64,000 nt of DNA from Paratrimastix pyriformis (GCA_027972325.1 JAPMOS010000113.1:62001-126000); one strand, 5' to 3'; shown: positions 49,362 through 59,756, counted from the stretch's first letter. The notes: a model not told the origin generated them from the letters alone. Made by a program: numbers and translations.

Positions 49362-50391
49362 TCACAGCAACCCCTTGGCCGCCACACGCACCACAGTCCG
49401 CCGAACAATAGTCCGCGGCCCCCCATATTGCTGCTGCTTCTCCCTCGCCAGCCGGTCTCGTTCCTCGGGATCGACCACCAATAACCACGTACCGTCCCAG
49501 CGACCAGTCAGGAAGGCTTGTCCCTTCCTGGCAATGGTCGCTGGGCGGATTGGAGGCGTCAGGCTCGCCAACCAGGCCTCGACAGCCGGCACAGTCGCCA
49601 GATCCCGACGGCGCAGCATCGCCAGCTTCTTGTTGGGCGGCACCTCGACCCGCACTTCGGGAGGCACCACGGTAATGGGCCATCTCGGGTTGGCATCCCG
49701 GCGCGGGAACCACTTCGGCATTTCTTCTTCTCCCTCCGCAAAGAAGCTGACTTGAAAGATCGCAGGCATTAACTTGAACACCCTCAGAGAATCTACCAAA
49801 ACCATAACACCCCTTCTCCATAGCACAACACAAACCTTTCCTTCCCAACCAAGTCGCCACATCCTCTTCACTGGCCTCCGTCGGAAAGCCAGCAAGCGTC
49901 GCCTTGAAGAGCGTTGTCGTGATGATGTCCGGCTGGAATTCAGTCGCCACAGCCACAATAGGCCTCACAGTAGCATGAAACTTCTGGCCAAGTTCCTCAA
50001 CCCTTGTGAACTGCTCGGCCGTCGGACGATCGAATAGAATTGAGAATTCGGGGAACGACCCCTCCACCGCGGCGCCCGCAAAAGACGCCTGAATTTCAGC
50101 AGAGGACAGAGGATTCCCATCAGGGAACAAGAGCGTAGCCCCAATAGCCTGCAGCACAAAAAAGATCGTCAGGATCACTCCAAGCCGCCGGCCCCAACTC
50201 AGGGCGCTTCGTTTGCGGCACTCAATCAAACAGACCTGATCCCAACATGGGCTCTCCCTCATCCTTGCAGGAGCCGCCGCCTCCGCCGCACTCTTCTCGG
50301 CCGCACGCTTGTGTTGTTGCACACGGGCAGCCTCTTGCGCAGCCGCCTCCTTCTCAACATCAGACATAGTCACAGATTCAGAATCAGCCAT
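49362..50391 (-). CDS. LINE A ORF1 protein
   Basis: About 340 residues from ATG 50391, 50 bp inside the LINE 5' end. N-terminal Ala/Glu-rich helix (EKEAAAQEAARVQQHKRAAE), a hydrophobic segment (RRLGVILTIFFVLQAIGATL) resembling a membrane helix, then FTRVEELGQKFHATVRPIVA. After one frame change near 49.85 kb a second part reads VMVLVDSLRVFKLMPAIFQV and AFLTGRWDGTWLLVVDPEER, ending in a basic tail. The 'GRWDG' part is also found at 58.5-58.75 kb. ORF1 proteins bind LINE RNA; the membrane-like segment is unusual. Confidence 0.6.
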
Positions 50392-50518
50392 CTTCTGCGG
50401 AGAAATTCAAACGTTGAAGGTCAACTCGACCCCGGGGGCTGATTTTAGTACCCCCGACAAACATTTGATGGTTTAGTGGCTCAAACCTTGGGTAATAGCC
50501 ACACTTGATCCCGCCAAA

Positions 50519-52578
50519 ATGCACTCAGGAAAGCACTCAGGAACTTCGTGAGACGCGCAGCGGCCGCCGTTACCCGACTCCTCGTCACTCGCGGGATGAC
50601 TCCTCGGAGGAGGAACCGCGAGGCCATTCGAGGAAACGTGCGCGCGCTGAACCCAAGTCATCCGCCGCCGATGCTACGCCGGCCTCACCTCTTCGCCTGG
50701 ACACTGTCACCGAAGATGAAGCTGAGCAAGAGGAGACCCAACGCGCCAGCCAGGAACACGAGGCGACCGAACAGGAACAAGAGGAGACCCAACATGCCAG
50801 CCAGGATGCCGATCAACATCACCCAGTCGTCTTCATTCCATCAGCCGAGCATTCTTCCAGCAGCGAACATGCGCGGGCGAGCGTGCTACCCGAGCCGCCC
50901 ACCGCCGAGCATGAGCAGACCGCCGAGCCCGAGGAGACCCCTGAGCCTGAGCAGACCACCGTGCCAGAGCAGACCACCGAGCCCGTGCCTGAGCAGACCA
51001 CCATCGAACCTTTGGAGACCACCACAACTGAACCCGAGGTGACTACCTCCGACCCTGTGCAGGCCACCACCACCGAACCCGCAGAACCGGCGCAGTCCGA
51101 ACTACAGCAAACCGGCACAGAACCGGAAGCCGCCGAGCAGTCCGTCCCTGGTGAACCCGAGCAGCCCGCCGAACCCGAGCAGCCCGCCGAACCTGAGCTG
51201 ACCCCCGAACCCGAGCAGACCGCAGCCCTCCTCCGACGCCCTCAAAGCAGCCCCCAACGCCGGACCGCCCCTCCGTCGTCGTCGCTTGCCCCTCCTCCGA
51301 AACCGAGGGCGGGTTCGCCTCCCAAGAAACTGCCCGTCCATCCCGCCCAAGACGCCAGCACAGGGCCCCCCGGCTATCAAGAGGTCCGCTCCCGTTCCAC
51401 CGACATCGATCCTGGCAACCCAGCGTTCACCGCCGCCGCCGGCTGCTGGTTCAATCGTTGCTCTCAAGACGCCTCCGCCTCCGGCATCCGTGCCTTCCAG
51501 AACCCCACGTGCAGCCCCGGTCACCGCCACGAGCACTACTGCCACGCCTCCAGCAGTGGCTCCGGGTCGGGCTTCCGTGCCTCCCAGAACCCCACGTGCA
51601 GCCCCGGTCACCGCCACGAGCACGACTGCCACGCCTCCAGCAGTGGCTCCGGGTCGGGCTTCCGTGCCTCCCAGAACCCCACGTGCAGCCCCGGTCACCG
51701 CCACGAGCACGACTGCAAAGCCTCCAGCAGTGGCTCCGGATCGAGCTTCCGTGCCTCCCAGAACGCCCCGCACCGCCACGAGTTCCACGTCATCGCGTCC
51801 AGCAGCAGTCCCTCCCACAACTTCGAGTCCTCCGCCTCTGTCGTCGTCGAACACCGCCCCCCCGCCCCTCAATCGGTCTGTTTTTCTGTTTTACCTCTTG
51901 TGGGTTCCTTAAAACCTCTCCTCCAGGATCTACCTCGTCTGGCAATCGGAGACAAAGGAAGTGTTGAAACTCACTCGACAGGCATTTTACGAACGGATCT
52001 TTCCCAAGCTGCTGGCAAGTTGGTTCCCGAGCACAAACCATCTGAATCGCGGTCTCATCGTCCCTGTTCCTTTTTTCGAGACCATGGCTGAGTACCGACT
52101 CTCCGGTGCCATCTGCGTTGAGTTGCACAAGGTACTTAACCGGTTGGGACTCACCTTCGGGAAAATCCTGTTTTCGATGACCTGCGGTCAAAGTGCTGAT
52201 ATCGAGAAGACCTACCAGTTCCTGACTTCAAGAGCCTTGATGATTCTTGTGTGTCTGGATTCCGAGGCTGCATTCGGCGTCGACCGTGCCGTCGATGGCC
52301 ACATGAGGCTGGAAGAGCTTGCCCTCTGGGAACGCACTTTCCCCTTCTACGTCAAGGAGGTTTTTCATGACCGTTCCATGTTGGAACTCACTGACTACTA
52401 CGGAGAACAGTTCCCCAAGGTATTCCAGGCTTGCGAACGTGAATACCTCGCTCTCTCCGAAGACGAACGGAAGACCTATGACTGGTCGATTCAGTGCCAC
52501 AAGTTCCGCACCAACACCTGCTACCGCGAGATTCCGGCCCATTGGGACTGTCTCTTCAAGTTCACTGGGAGCGCATAA
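50519..52578 (+). CDS. Tandem family gene 1: Pro/Thr-rich exon spliced to a QAFYERIF domain
   Basis: Begins after CCGCCAAAATGCA, a start context shared with gene 3. Exon 1 is Pro/Glu/Thr-rich (EPEQTTVPEQTTEPVPEQTT) and includes four 87-bp repeats. Exon 2 (51927-52578) encodes a conserved globular domain of about 200 residues: LTRQAFYERIFPKLLASWFP, AICVELHKVL, LDSEAAF, ALWERTFPFYVKEVFHDRSM and YDWSIQCHKFRTNTC, ending FKFTGSA. A 51-nt intron joins PPPLNR to IYLVWQSETK. Exon 1 changes frame, so either a further intron or a break exists. The domain is not recognised. Confidence 0.55.
51484..51831 (+). repeat. Four tandem 87-bp coding repeats
   Basis: Unit starts at 51484, 51571, 51658 and 51745. 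Each encodes 29 residues of the form ASVPPRTPRAAPVTATSTTA followed by TPPAVAPGR. Nearly identical, so recently amplified. Confidence 0.9.
51876..51926 (+). other. Conserved 51-nt intron of tandem family gene 1
   Basis: GTCTGTTTTTCTG...CCTCTCCTCCAG. The same donor (GTCTGTTT) and acceptor (TCTCCxxCAG) occur at the same codon position in gene 2 (54194-54244) and gene 3 (55412-55465), after PPLN(R/Q). Confidence 0.8.
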
Positions 52579-52659
52579 CAGGATGGTTTTCCTCTCTCTC
52601 CACCACCCTTCCCGCTTCCATGTGTCCCTTTGTTTTTCCTGGTTTTGAAAAGAGTGGCT

Positions 52660-54118
52660 GTGCGTGCGTGCGTGCGATACTATTCAATCACCTAAACAGC
52701 ACGACAGAATCGAACTGAGAAATAGTGAAAGAAAACCGTTGGTCCGGCCGAAGCCGGCGGGTAAGATGCACCCCAGGGCTCCCTCCAGGGGAAGGTGCAC
52801 AGGGGGCATCGGGAGAAAGGAGAGACTGGAACTCGCAAGGAAACATCAACTCGCATACAAAATGGAACAAAGAGGACATGACAACGAATAAAGGGGGCGG
52901 GGGGACAGAAGAACAGAAAAAAGAACACGAAAGTTAATACGAGAAGCACTCCTCGCGCCAGCCTGAGGGGGGGCTACTGCCCATCCACCAGCACCGGAAT
53001 GACCGGTAGCTCAACTTGGATGGTCCCCTGATCCACCGTCCCCACTCTGGCTCCTTCCTCACATCATGATCCCCCCGGCGGGGGACCAGGTCGGCGGCAC
53101 CAATCTTGCGAACAGCAGCGGAAGCAGGGTCCGGCGCCACGGCAGCGGGAGCAGGCGCCTTGGTGTCAGCCATGGCCGGGCCAGGCACATTCAGAGCAGA
53201 CACAGACAAGGGGGGCACAACAACAGGGGCAGCAGGGGCAGGGGCACCCACAGCAGGGGCGATTGACTTCTTGCCTCCGGGCTCGCCCCCCTTCGCCGAG
53301 GCTGGGGCTGGAGTGCGGGAGCTCGCAGGCGGCTTGGCTACCACTGGGTCAGGAACCGGAGTGGACGGGGCGGTGGGCGCCGCCGGTTGCGGTGCAAACG
53401 GGTTCCCGAAGGGGGCCGGGACCGCAGGAGGACGCACAGTGGTGACCTCAAAGGGGTTGGCAGCCCGTCCTTTCTTGGAGCCCGCGGGCGCCTTCGGAGA
53501 AGGAGGGCTGCGAGGGTGTGGCGGACCTCCACCCAATTGACGGGGTGGGGTGGTGATACATGATGTCGGCCGACACCCACTCATTGAGGTTGTGTGACGT
53601 GACGAATCAGACGGTTTCAAAGAGCGGTTGGATGAGGCTGCGGGACCACCAAAACGCATACTCATTGGGAGCTCCTCGGACGATTCCGATGAGATGCTCT
53701 CCAAGTCCGATTGACCAGCATGCCACGTGACAGAGCCAAGCACTTGATAAAAGAAGTCAGTCAGAGACGAAACGAGCATTTCTCGCTCGAGGCTGCCGAG
53801 CATTTCAACGATCGTCTTCAGCAATGCTCTGGAGACGACCCGCTGCTTGTGAACAGTGATATACCCAAACAATTTCGCAAGCTCAGGAAGCATCTTTTGC
53901 GTAAGCACCTTGAAATCGCTGTCCAGATCCGTATAGCGGAGATGCTTTTCAGAGATGTCGCGGTTCAGGAAGCGCAGAAACGGAGCATCATTGCGTTCAA
54001 TTTCACCATGCATCATGACAAAGTTGCTGACGTCTCCATCAAGATCGTCATTTTCCGAGCAGATTTCCATCCAACGGGACGCTCGGATTTGAATTCAAAA
54101 GGACACCAATGCCGGGGG
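52660..54118 (-). mobile_element. Non-autonomous LINE-tailed coding element 2
   Basis: On the minus strand it starts TCCCCCGGCATTGG (near 54118), carries one gene, and ends with TTACCCG, the hairpin CCGGC-TTCG-GCCGG (52744-52757), GTATC and a (GCAC)n tail at 52660. These ends match LINE A in kind. It sits at the 3' end of tandem gene 1. The target duplication is weak (AGTGG). No reverse transcriptase. Confidence 0.65.
52934..54070 (-). CDS. Protein of non-autonomous element 2
   Basis: 378 residues, open throughout. The helical N-terminal domain (MEICSENDDLDGDVSNFVMM, YTDLDSDFKVLTQKMLPELA, KLFGYITV) is shared with the proteins at 56.4-57.5 and 59.6-60.8 kb. Then PPRQLGGGPPHPRSPPSP, a long Ala/Pro linker, and a conserved end (KIGAADLVPRR, WIRGPSKLSY, CWWMGSSPP). 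The N-terminal domain with its low-complexity linker could bind RNA or particles like an ORF1 or Gag, but no family is recognised. Confidence 0.6.
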   Translation of the reverse strand: MEICSENDDLDGDVSNFVMMHGEIERNDAPFLRFLNRDISEKHLRYTDLDSDFKVLTQKMLPELAKLFGYITVHKQRVVSRALLKTIVEMLGSLEREMLVSSLTDFFYQVLGSVTWHAGQSDLESISSESSEELPMSMRFGGPAASSNRSLKPSDSSRHTTSMSGCRPTSCITTPPRQLGGGPPHPRSPPSPKAPAGSKKGRAANPFEVTTVRPPAVPAPFGNPFAPQPAAPTAPSTPVPDPVVAKPPASSRTPAPASAKGGEPGGKKSIAPAVGAPAPAAPVVVPPLSVSALNVPGPAMADTKAPAPAAVAPDPASAAVRKIGAADLVPRRGDHDVRKEPEWGRWIRGPSKLSYRSFRCWWMGSSPPSGWREECFSY

Positions 54119-54139
54119 ACAGTGGGCAGCGGTCCTTCC

Positions 54140-54905
54140 CACTTCGAGTACGCTTCCGCCTCCCTTTGCAACTGTCCCCCCGCCCCTCAATCAGTCTGTT
54201 TTCTGGTTTTCCTCTCTTGTCGGTTTCTCATGCCTCTCCAACAGGACCTACCTATTCTACCAACCGGAAACAAAGTCATTGATGAAGCTCAGCCGACAGG
54301 CATTTTACGAACGGATCTTTCCCAAGTTGCTGGGCCGTTGGTTCCCGAACACGAATCATCTGAATCGCGGTGTCATCGTCCCTGTTCACTTTTTCAAGAC
54401 CTTGGCCGAGTACCAGCTCTCCGGTGCCATCTGTGTTGAGTTGCACAAGGTACTTACCCGGATGTGTCTCACCTTCGGGAAACTCTTTTTTTCCCTGTCC
54501 TGCGGACAATGCGCTGATATCGGCAAGACCTACGAGTTCCTGATCAGCAGAGCCTTGGCTCTTCTTGTGACCCTGGACTCCGAGGCTGCATTCGACCAGG
54601 ACCCCGCCATCGAGGGCTCGATGAGGCTCGAAGAGCTTGCCCTCTGGGAACGCTCTTTCCCCTTCTTCGCCAAGGAGGTTCTTCGTGACCGTTCCATGTT
54701 GGAGCTCTCTGACTACTACGGTGATCAGTTCCCCAAGGCCTTCCTGGGCTGCGAACGTGAATACCTCGCTCTCTCCGAGGACGATCGGAAGACCTATGAC
54801 TGGTCGATTCACTGCCACAAGTTCCGCACCAACACCTGCCGCCGCGAGATACCGGCCCAATTGGGACTGCCTCTTCAAGTTCACTGGGAGCGCGTAACAG
54901 GATGA
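54140..54905 (+). CDS. Tandem family gene 2: exon 1 mostly lost, exon 2 nearly complete
   Basis: Only the end of exon 1 is left (PPPFATVPPPLNQ), then a 51-nt intron (54194-54244) and exon 2: TYLFYQPETKSLMKLSRQAF, AICVELHKVL, LDSEAAFDQDPAIEGSMRLE and HCHKFRTNTCRREIPA. Compared with gene 1 one extra T (CCCAATTGGG) shifts the last residues. Probably a pseudogene. Confidence 0.6.
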
Positions 54906-55035
54906 TTTTCCCTCTCTCTCCGCCACCTTCTTCCCGCGTTCCCTGTGTCCCTTTGCTTTTTTTTTTTGGAATGCACCCTGGTTTTGAAAAGAGTGGCTAT
55001 GACCCCCTGGAGCATCCCGCATGGAAACCGCCAAA

Positions 55036-56100
55036 ATGCAGAGGAAGCACGCAAGTCATGCCATGCTTAGCAGACGGACTCGGTCTCGCCAGGCTGAGCC
55101 CCTTCCTGAGCCCCTTCCTGAGCCCCTTCCTGAGCCCCTTCCTGAGCCCCTTCCTGAGCCCCTTCCTGAGCCCCTTCCTGAGCCCCTTCCCGGCATGACG
55201 CCACGAGCCAGCCAGGGCAAGCTGCCGCCCCCCAGGCCAAGCCGGCCCCCAGGCCAAGCCGCCGCAGCCCGCCCCCAGGCCAAGCCGCCGCAGCCCGCCC
55301 CCAGGCCAAGCCGCCGCAGCCCGCCCCCCAGGCCAAGCCGTCGCCTCAGCCCCAGCCGGCTCAGCCTCAACCCCCCCCGGCTCCGAAGTCCGCTGCTCCC
55401 CCGCTCAATCGGTCTGTTTACTGTTTTCCCTGATGTGTTGTGGGTTTCTCATGCCTCTCCTCCAGGACCTACGACTTCTTTCAACCGGAGGACAAGACCG
55501 AGGTGCACCTAAGCCGACAGGCTTTTTACGAACGGATCTTCCCCAAGCTGCTGGCAAGTTGGTTCCCGAACACGAAACATCTGAATCCCGGCCTCATCGT
55601 CCCCGTTCACTTTTTGAAGCCGTTGACTGAGTACCATTTCTCCGCTCCCATCTGTGTTGAGTTGCACAAGGTACTCGCCCGGATGGTTCTCGCTTTCGGT
55701 GGCGTCCTTTTTTCCTTGACCAGCGGACGCTGTTCTGATACGTCGCAGACCTACTACAGGGGCCTGTCAGCAAGAGCCGTGATCATTACCCTGCTCCTTG
55801 ATTCCGAGGCTGCATTCGACATCGACCACCCCATCGAGGGCCCGATGAGGCTCGATGAGATCGTCCTCTGGGAACGCTCTTACCCCTTCTACCTCAGGGG
55901 GGTTCTTCGTGACCGTTCCCTGTTGGAGCGCACTGACTACTACGGAGAACAGTTCCCCAAGGTATTCCTGGCCTGCGAACGTGTATACCTCTCTCTCTCC
56001 GCGGAAGAACGGAAGGCCTATGACTGGTCGATTCAGTGCCACAAGTTCCGCACCAGCACCTGCGCGCGCGAGCTTCCTACCCTTTGGGACTTCCTCTTAA
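55036..56100 (+). CDS. Tandem family gene 3
   Basis: ATG 55036 has the shared CCGCCAAAATGCA context. Exon 1 has eight 12-bp repeats coding PLPE, then Pro/Ala/Gln-rich sequence ending PKSAAPPLNR, in a different frame from the ATG, so it is broken or has an extra intron. A 54-nt intron (55412-55465) leads to exon 2: TYDFFQPEDKTEVHLSRQAF, ICVELHKVLARM, LDSEAAFDIDHPIEGPMRLD and YDWSIQCHKFRTSTC. The end differs from gene 1 because element 4 begins at 56115. Confidence 0.6.
55098..55194 (+). repeat. 12-bp tandem repeat coding PLPE
   Basis: About eight copies of GAGCCCCTTCCT in exon 1 of tandem gene 3. Confidence 0.9.
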
Positions 56101-56114
56101 CTGGGCCCCTTCCT

Positions 56115-57541
56115 GTGTGTGTTGTGTTGTGTTGGATACTTGGAGAAACCCCAAAAGGGGTCCCCCGCCCAACACCCCCTGTATTGATCAGCTCATAACG
56201 GGGGGTGCATCCCACCGAAGTGGGGGGGTAACATGCGATAAACCACCAACCAACATGGACGACGCACTCGTCCACTGAAGACCGGCAGCAGACGCATGGA
56301 ATGGAAGGAGCGGACAGGAGAGAGAGAACACGCAGAACCCCCCGCATCCATGAAACAAAAGAACGAAAAGACATTTTAAAAAGGCCTGAACGGGGGAGGT
56401 TTACTCCCGACATACCATCGTGCGTGGGTGTAGCACACATAGACAGTGCTCGCGCGCAACCACGAGAAGTCTCTCACCGCCGGTCCATCCGGGGTTGGAA
56501 AAGGAGGACGCCCGGCACGCACCACACGGACGCCAAGATCGGCACACGAGATTGGGGAGGCAGAGGGAAGAGGAGGAGCAGATGGACGTGAAGGAGGGTC
56601 AGAAGGGCGAGAAGTGGGAGGAGGTGGTGGAGGGGCGCCAGAACACTCGACTTGGCCGCAGCCGGCTTGGTCGGAGCGGGGCTGCCCGCGCAAACGGCCC
56701 CTTGATCGCCTTCCATCCCGCCTGGGCGAGACCCAAGGCGGACTGCAGGAGCGGCTTCCCCTGCTCAGTCTGGACCGGACCAGGGGCCGGCACCGAGGCG
56801 GCAGGGGGCGGAGGCGGGGCGGCGTCACCTCCCGGGCAGGTGTGGAGGTCGCCTCCGTACGCGCAGCCTTCTTGGGCGAGGGCGAGGCGAACCCCCTTGC
56901 ATCCGCGTGCTTCGGTGAGCGTGAACGGACGCGGGAGCGGGGAGTCTTGTTGCGCCTCGTCGCCGATGAATCAGATGATGAGTGAGACCGGGAATGGACA
57001 CGTCCCGGTCCCCCACCACGTTGATGGGTACGCGTAGGAAAACGTTCTGGCGAAGTTGGAGGGTCAGACGAGTCGTCAGTTGAGGATGCCGAAGAGTGGC
57101 GAGAATGAGATGGTGGAGCGTCGTCTCGATACTTGAGATAGCACTGCCACATAAACGAGGACAATAGTTTCTGGATCCAGACGGCAATGCGATCCCGAGA
57201 CACAGCTGGAGAACAACCCTTCTGCAGCGATTCAATGATGCCCTTCAACAAGGTACTCGAAGGAAGCGCTCCAGAAGAGAAACCCAAATGCCCAAAGAGT
57301 TTGCAAAATTCATCCAGCATCGAATTCTTGAAAGTAGAAATGTGGTCAAGGTCGTGGAAGACCAGATCATCTTCCTCAGCGCGATTGAAAAATTCAATAA
57401 ACACTTCGCGCTTGCCACATTGTGCGTGCTCTTTTAGAAAATGAGCTTGAAAGTCACTAAGGTGATTCTCCTCGGCAATATGCATGCACGAGGGAAGAAC
57501 AAGCACGCAATTTGAATGTGCTGATCGGCTAGAACCCCGGG
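56115..57541 (-). mobile_element. Non-autonomous LINE-tailed coding element 4
   Basis: Minus-strand start near 57541 (CTCCCGGGGTTC). The end holds TTACCCCC, the hairpin CCCAC-TTCG-GTGGG (56211-56224), GTATCC and an (AACAC)n/(AC)n tail at 56115. One gene only. The stem differs from LINE A at most positions but still pairs. It truncates tandem gene 3. Confidence 0.65.
56376..57485 (-). CDS. Protein of non-autonomous element 4
   Basis: Start chosen at 57485 (MHIAEENHLSDFQAHFLKEH) because it aligns with MEIATEHDE and MEICSENDD of its relatives. N-terminal domain with HDLDHISTFKNSMLDEFCKL and FGHLGF, then a Ser/Arg-rich stretch (SRSHSSSDSSATRRNKTPRS) with THQRGGGPGRV where relatives have QLGGG, and a C-terminal ISCADLGVRVV. 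Frame open over about 370 residues. Confidence 0.6.
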   Translation of the reverse strand: MHIAEENHLSDFQAHFLKEHAQCGKREVFIEFFNRAEEDDLVFHDLDHISTFKNSMLDEFCKLFGHLGFSSGALPSSTLLKGIIESLQKGCSPAVSRDRIAVWIQKLLSSFMWQCYLKYRDDAPPSHSRHSSASSTDDSSDPPTSPERFPTRTHQRGGGPGRVHSRSHSSSDSSATRRNKTPRSRVRSRSPKHADARGFASPSPKKAARTEATSTPAREVTPPRLRPLPPRCRPLVRSRLSRGSRSCSPPWVSPRRDGRRSRGRLRGQPRSDQAGCGQVECSGAPPPPPPTSRPSDPPSRPSAPPLPSASPISCADLGVRVVRAGRPPFPTPDGPAVRDFSWLRASTVYVCYTHARWYVGSKPPPFRPF

Positions 57542-58445
57542 AGAAAAACGTTTATGTCGTGCGGAAACCGTCAGCAGCGCGGATCTGAGGAGACGATCGC
57601 GAAGTGCGTGTGCCAGCGGACATTCGTGGTGTCAGCGTGTGCCAGCGGACGTCAAGGAGGGATCGAAAAGGAGAAATGAAGTCTGTTTTTTTATTTAACG
57701 TCGTCCCATAATTTTTTGGATGCTGTTCCACCGTCAAAAGGGCTGCGGATCCGCTCTGAGGAGACGTGTGGTGAGGGTGAAGCAATGTGAGAGTGCAGTG
57801 AATGTACGAGAGAAAGGTCGTTTTGAGTTTTTTCAAAGGGCGTCCCATAATTGCTTGGATGCTGTTCCACCGTCAAAAGGGCAGCGCTCGGGGTGGGTCC
57901 GAACGAAGGAAATTATCTGAGTCCCATTCTCCGGAGACCAGGACGTGGAAGAGTCCTTGATTTATTGTTCGAACTAAACTTTTATGTTAATCCGCTCACT
58001 GAGCCGCTCAGGGGGGTCCAGGATACTGGATTCTCGCGACGCGAGGTTTTCTCCTCATCAGCTGAATTATTGTTCGACCAAAACTTCCCGAGACTGGCGA
58101 GAAGGGCGTGTGCCAGCCGTAGCTCGTCCTACAAGGGGGGGAACGAAAAAGAGAGATGGCGTGAGAAACAGTGACGTGGGAGCCGTTGTTGGTAATGATT
58201 TTCATGAAAACCCGCGGGGGCTCACGACTGACTGGGCGGAGTGGGGTGGGTCTGTCCACGAAAACCCGCGGTCCCTCACTACAGAGTGGTTGGAGTGGGG
58301 TGGGTCTGTACACGAAAACCCGGGCTCCGAGCGTCGAACTTTTTTCTATAGAAATCTCAAAGTCCATAGCGTCGACAGAAACCCTGGAACAGCACCCTTC
58401 ACCAGCTCCCTTCCACTCGTTTTCAGACAGTACCAACACAGAAGG
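57542..58445. other. Repeat-rich stretch without a supported gene
   Basis: Contains a 139-bp spaced duplication (57702-57747 and 57841-57886, core GGATGCTGTTCCACCGTCAA) and a roughly 58-bp tandem repeat (58204-58322, core GAAAACCCGCGG...GAGTGGGGTGGGTCTG). GTGTGCCAGC recurs three times. It may be the 5' region of a decayed LINE. Confidence 0.55.
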
Positions 58446-58489
58446 ACAGGGAGAAGAAATGGGGGGGGGGGCCGATGATCACAGCAGCT

Positions 58490-58782
58490 GCCCACCCCCA
58501 CGTGCCCGTCCACAACCCGCCCGGATACTTCACTCACAGCCCGCCCGTATCCGCAACAACAACAGCCCCCACTTCTTGCCCCCTCCGCGCCATAGCCCGG
58601 GCCCTGGGGACCTCGTCGGTCGGGATGCGGAGGACGAAGCCTCCGTCCCACCGCCCCGAATCCAAATCGCGATCCTTCAGTTTGATTTGGTCCGGGGCGG
58701 TGAGACCGCTCGTCGCAAACCACCGCATCACGTCGGCCACCGATCTGCAACCGGCCGGCCTCAGTACGATGACCGTCTTGCC
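58490..58782 (-). CDS. LINE ORF1 C-terminal fragment
   Basis: Minus strand: TVIVLRPAGCRSVADVMRWF, then LDSGRWDGGFVLRIPTDEVP. The spacing and 'GRWDG' match LINE A ORF1 (VPAVEAWLA...GRWDGTWLLVVDPEE). It is a fragment of a further, diverged LINE copy, cut by LINE B at 58783. Confidence 0.5.
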
Positions 58783-59756
58783 GTGTGTGTGTGTGTGTGA
58801 TACTTCCCAGCTTTCGCCGGGTCCGTGCTCGGGCCGAAGCCCGCGGGTAACATGAACCCCCCGGTCCGCCCTCCCCGCGAGATAAACTCGCAGGATGGGA
58901 CGTCCCAAGAGGCCCATGGGTCGGCTACCGTCCCCGAGGGACGGTCACCGCCGACCCCCGGACTACGTCTCCTCGTTCATCCCTTCTTCATTTTTCTCGT
59001 TCTTCTTTCGTTGCATGATCGCCAGCAGCATGGTTTTGCGGAGTGCACCAATTTCGCTCCCAATCTCCTTTTGGGTGTCTTCATCCACAATCCCCAACTC
59101 TGCTGCCAGTCTGCAATCATTCGCGTACATCTCTCGAAATCCGCACCGCCTCCGAAGTCTTCCCGCAACTTTCCGCACCACCCCCTCTGAGATCCCCCTC
59201 CAGTTGTGGAGCACCTCGCCCTCCTTCGGACGCCCCTCGTAGTCAGCCTCCACCTTCCGCGCACCCGCCTCTTTCCGAAGCATATTCTCCAAAGCCCACA
59301 ACGGGGCAGGATCCATCGGAAATCTCTCCCGGGCCCTCTGGTTCTCAAAGAGCAGGATGCCCACGTCGAACGGGGCCTTCCCCGCACCTTTCTCCCCTGT
59401 CCGCCAGAAGCTCGGCAGCCAGAAGCCGATTGTTGTTGTTGTGATACTATTTCGACTGCCAGTAACTGCGCGCAAAACACAGAAAACTGAAACAGAAGAA
59501 AATCCGTTCATCCGGTCGAAACCGGCGGGTAACATGCCGACCTACACCCCCTCAGGGGTAGGCGCACAGACGGCATGGCGGGAAAGAGAGAGACTGGAAT
59601 GTCGCCAGGAAACAGAATCGTTCAAACACTTGACAGCAAACAGAAGGAACATCAAAAGAAAGAACGGGGCAAGGGGGGGGGACAAAAGGATCCAACACTG
59701 AGACACGGGACACGAGGAACAATGAAAGGGGGCGAAGGAAGCAAAAGACAAGAACA

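Larger units (their letters stand above)
7576..50440 (-). mobile_element. LINE A: multi-enzyme LINE split by two large insertions
   Basis: GATTTTAGTACCC flanks both ends (7563-7575 and 50441-50453), a 13-bp target-site duplication that proves a single insertion. The 3' end is at 7576, where a (GT)n run is read as a (CA)n tail on the minus strand. The 5' end at 50440 reads AGCCCCCGGGGTCGAG. DIRS-I (9676-16575) and the Polinton-like element (20122-46808) interrupt it, so the LINE itself is about 9.3 kb. Order on the minus strand: ORF1; ORF2 N-terminus; USP-like domain; APE endonuclease; reverse transcriptase; RNase H; PCIF1-like methyltransferase; 3' hairpin. Several frame changes make this copy inactive even without the insertions. 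LINE B and LINE C at the right edge belong to the same family. Confidence 0.9.

Noticed and set aside
51484-51831. CRISPR-like array (four 87-bp repeats)
   Set aside because: The units are contiguous, with no spacers, and are in-frame coding repeats in a eukaryotic gene.
51102-51872. 256-residue Gly/Ala/Val-rich minus-strand open frame
   Set aside because: Antisense of the 87-bp repeats; the plus strand has a conserved intron and a conserved exon.
55056-55370. Minus-strand EGAQEGAQ and GRGSGRGS repeat frames
   Set aside because: Reverse readings of the 12-bp PLPE-coding repeat in tandem gene 3.
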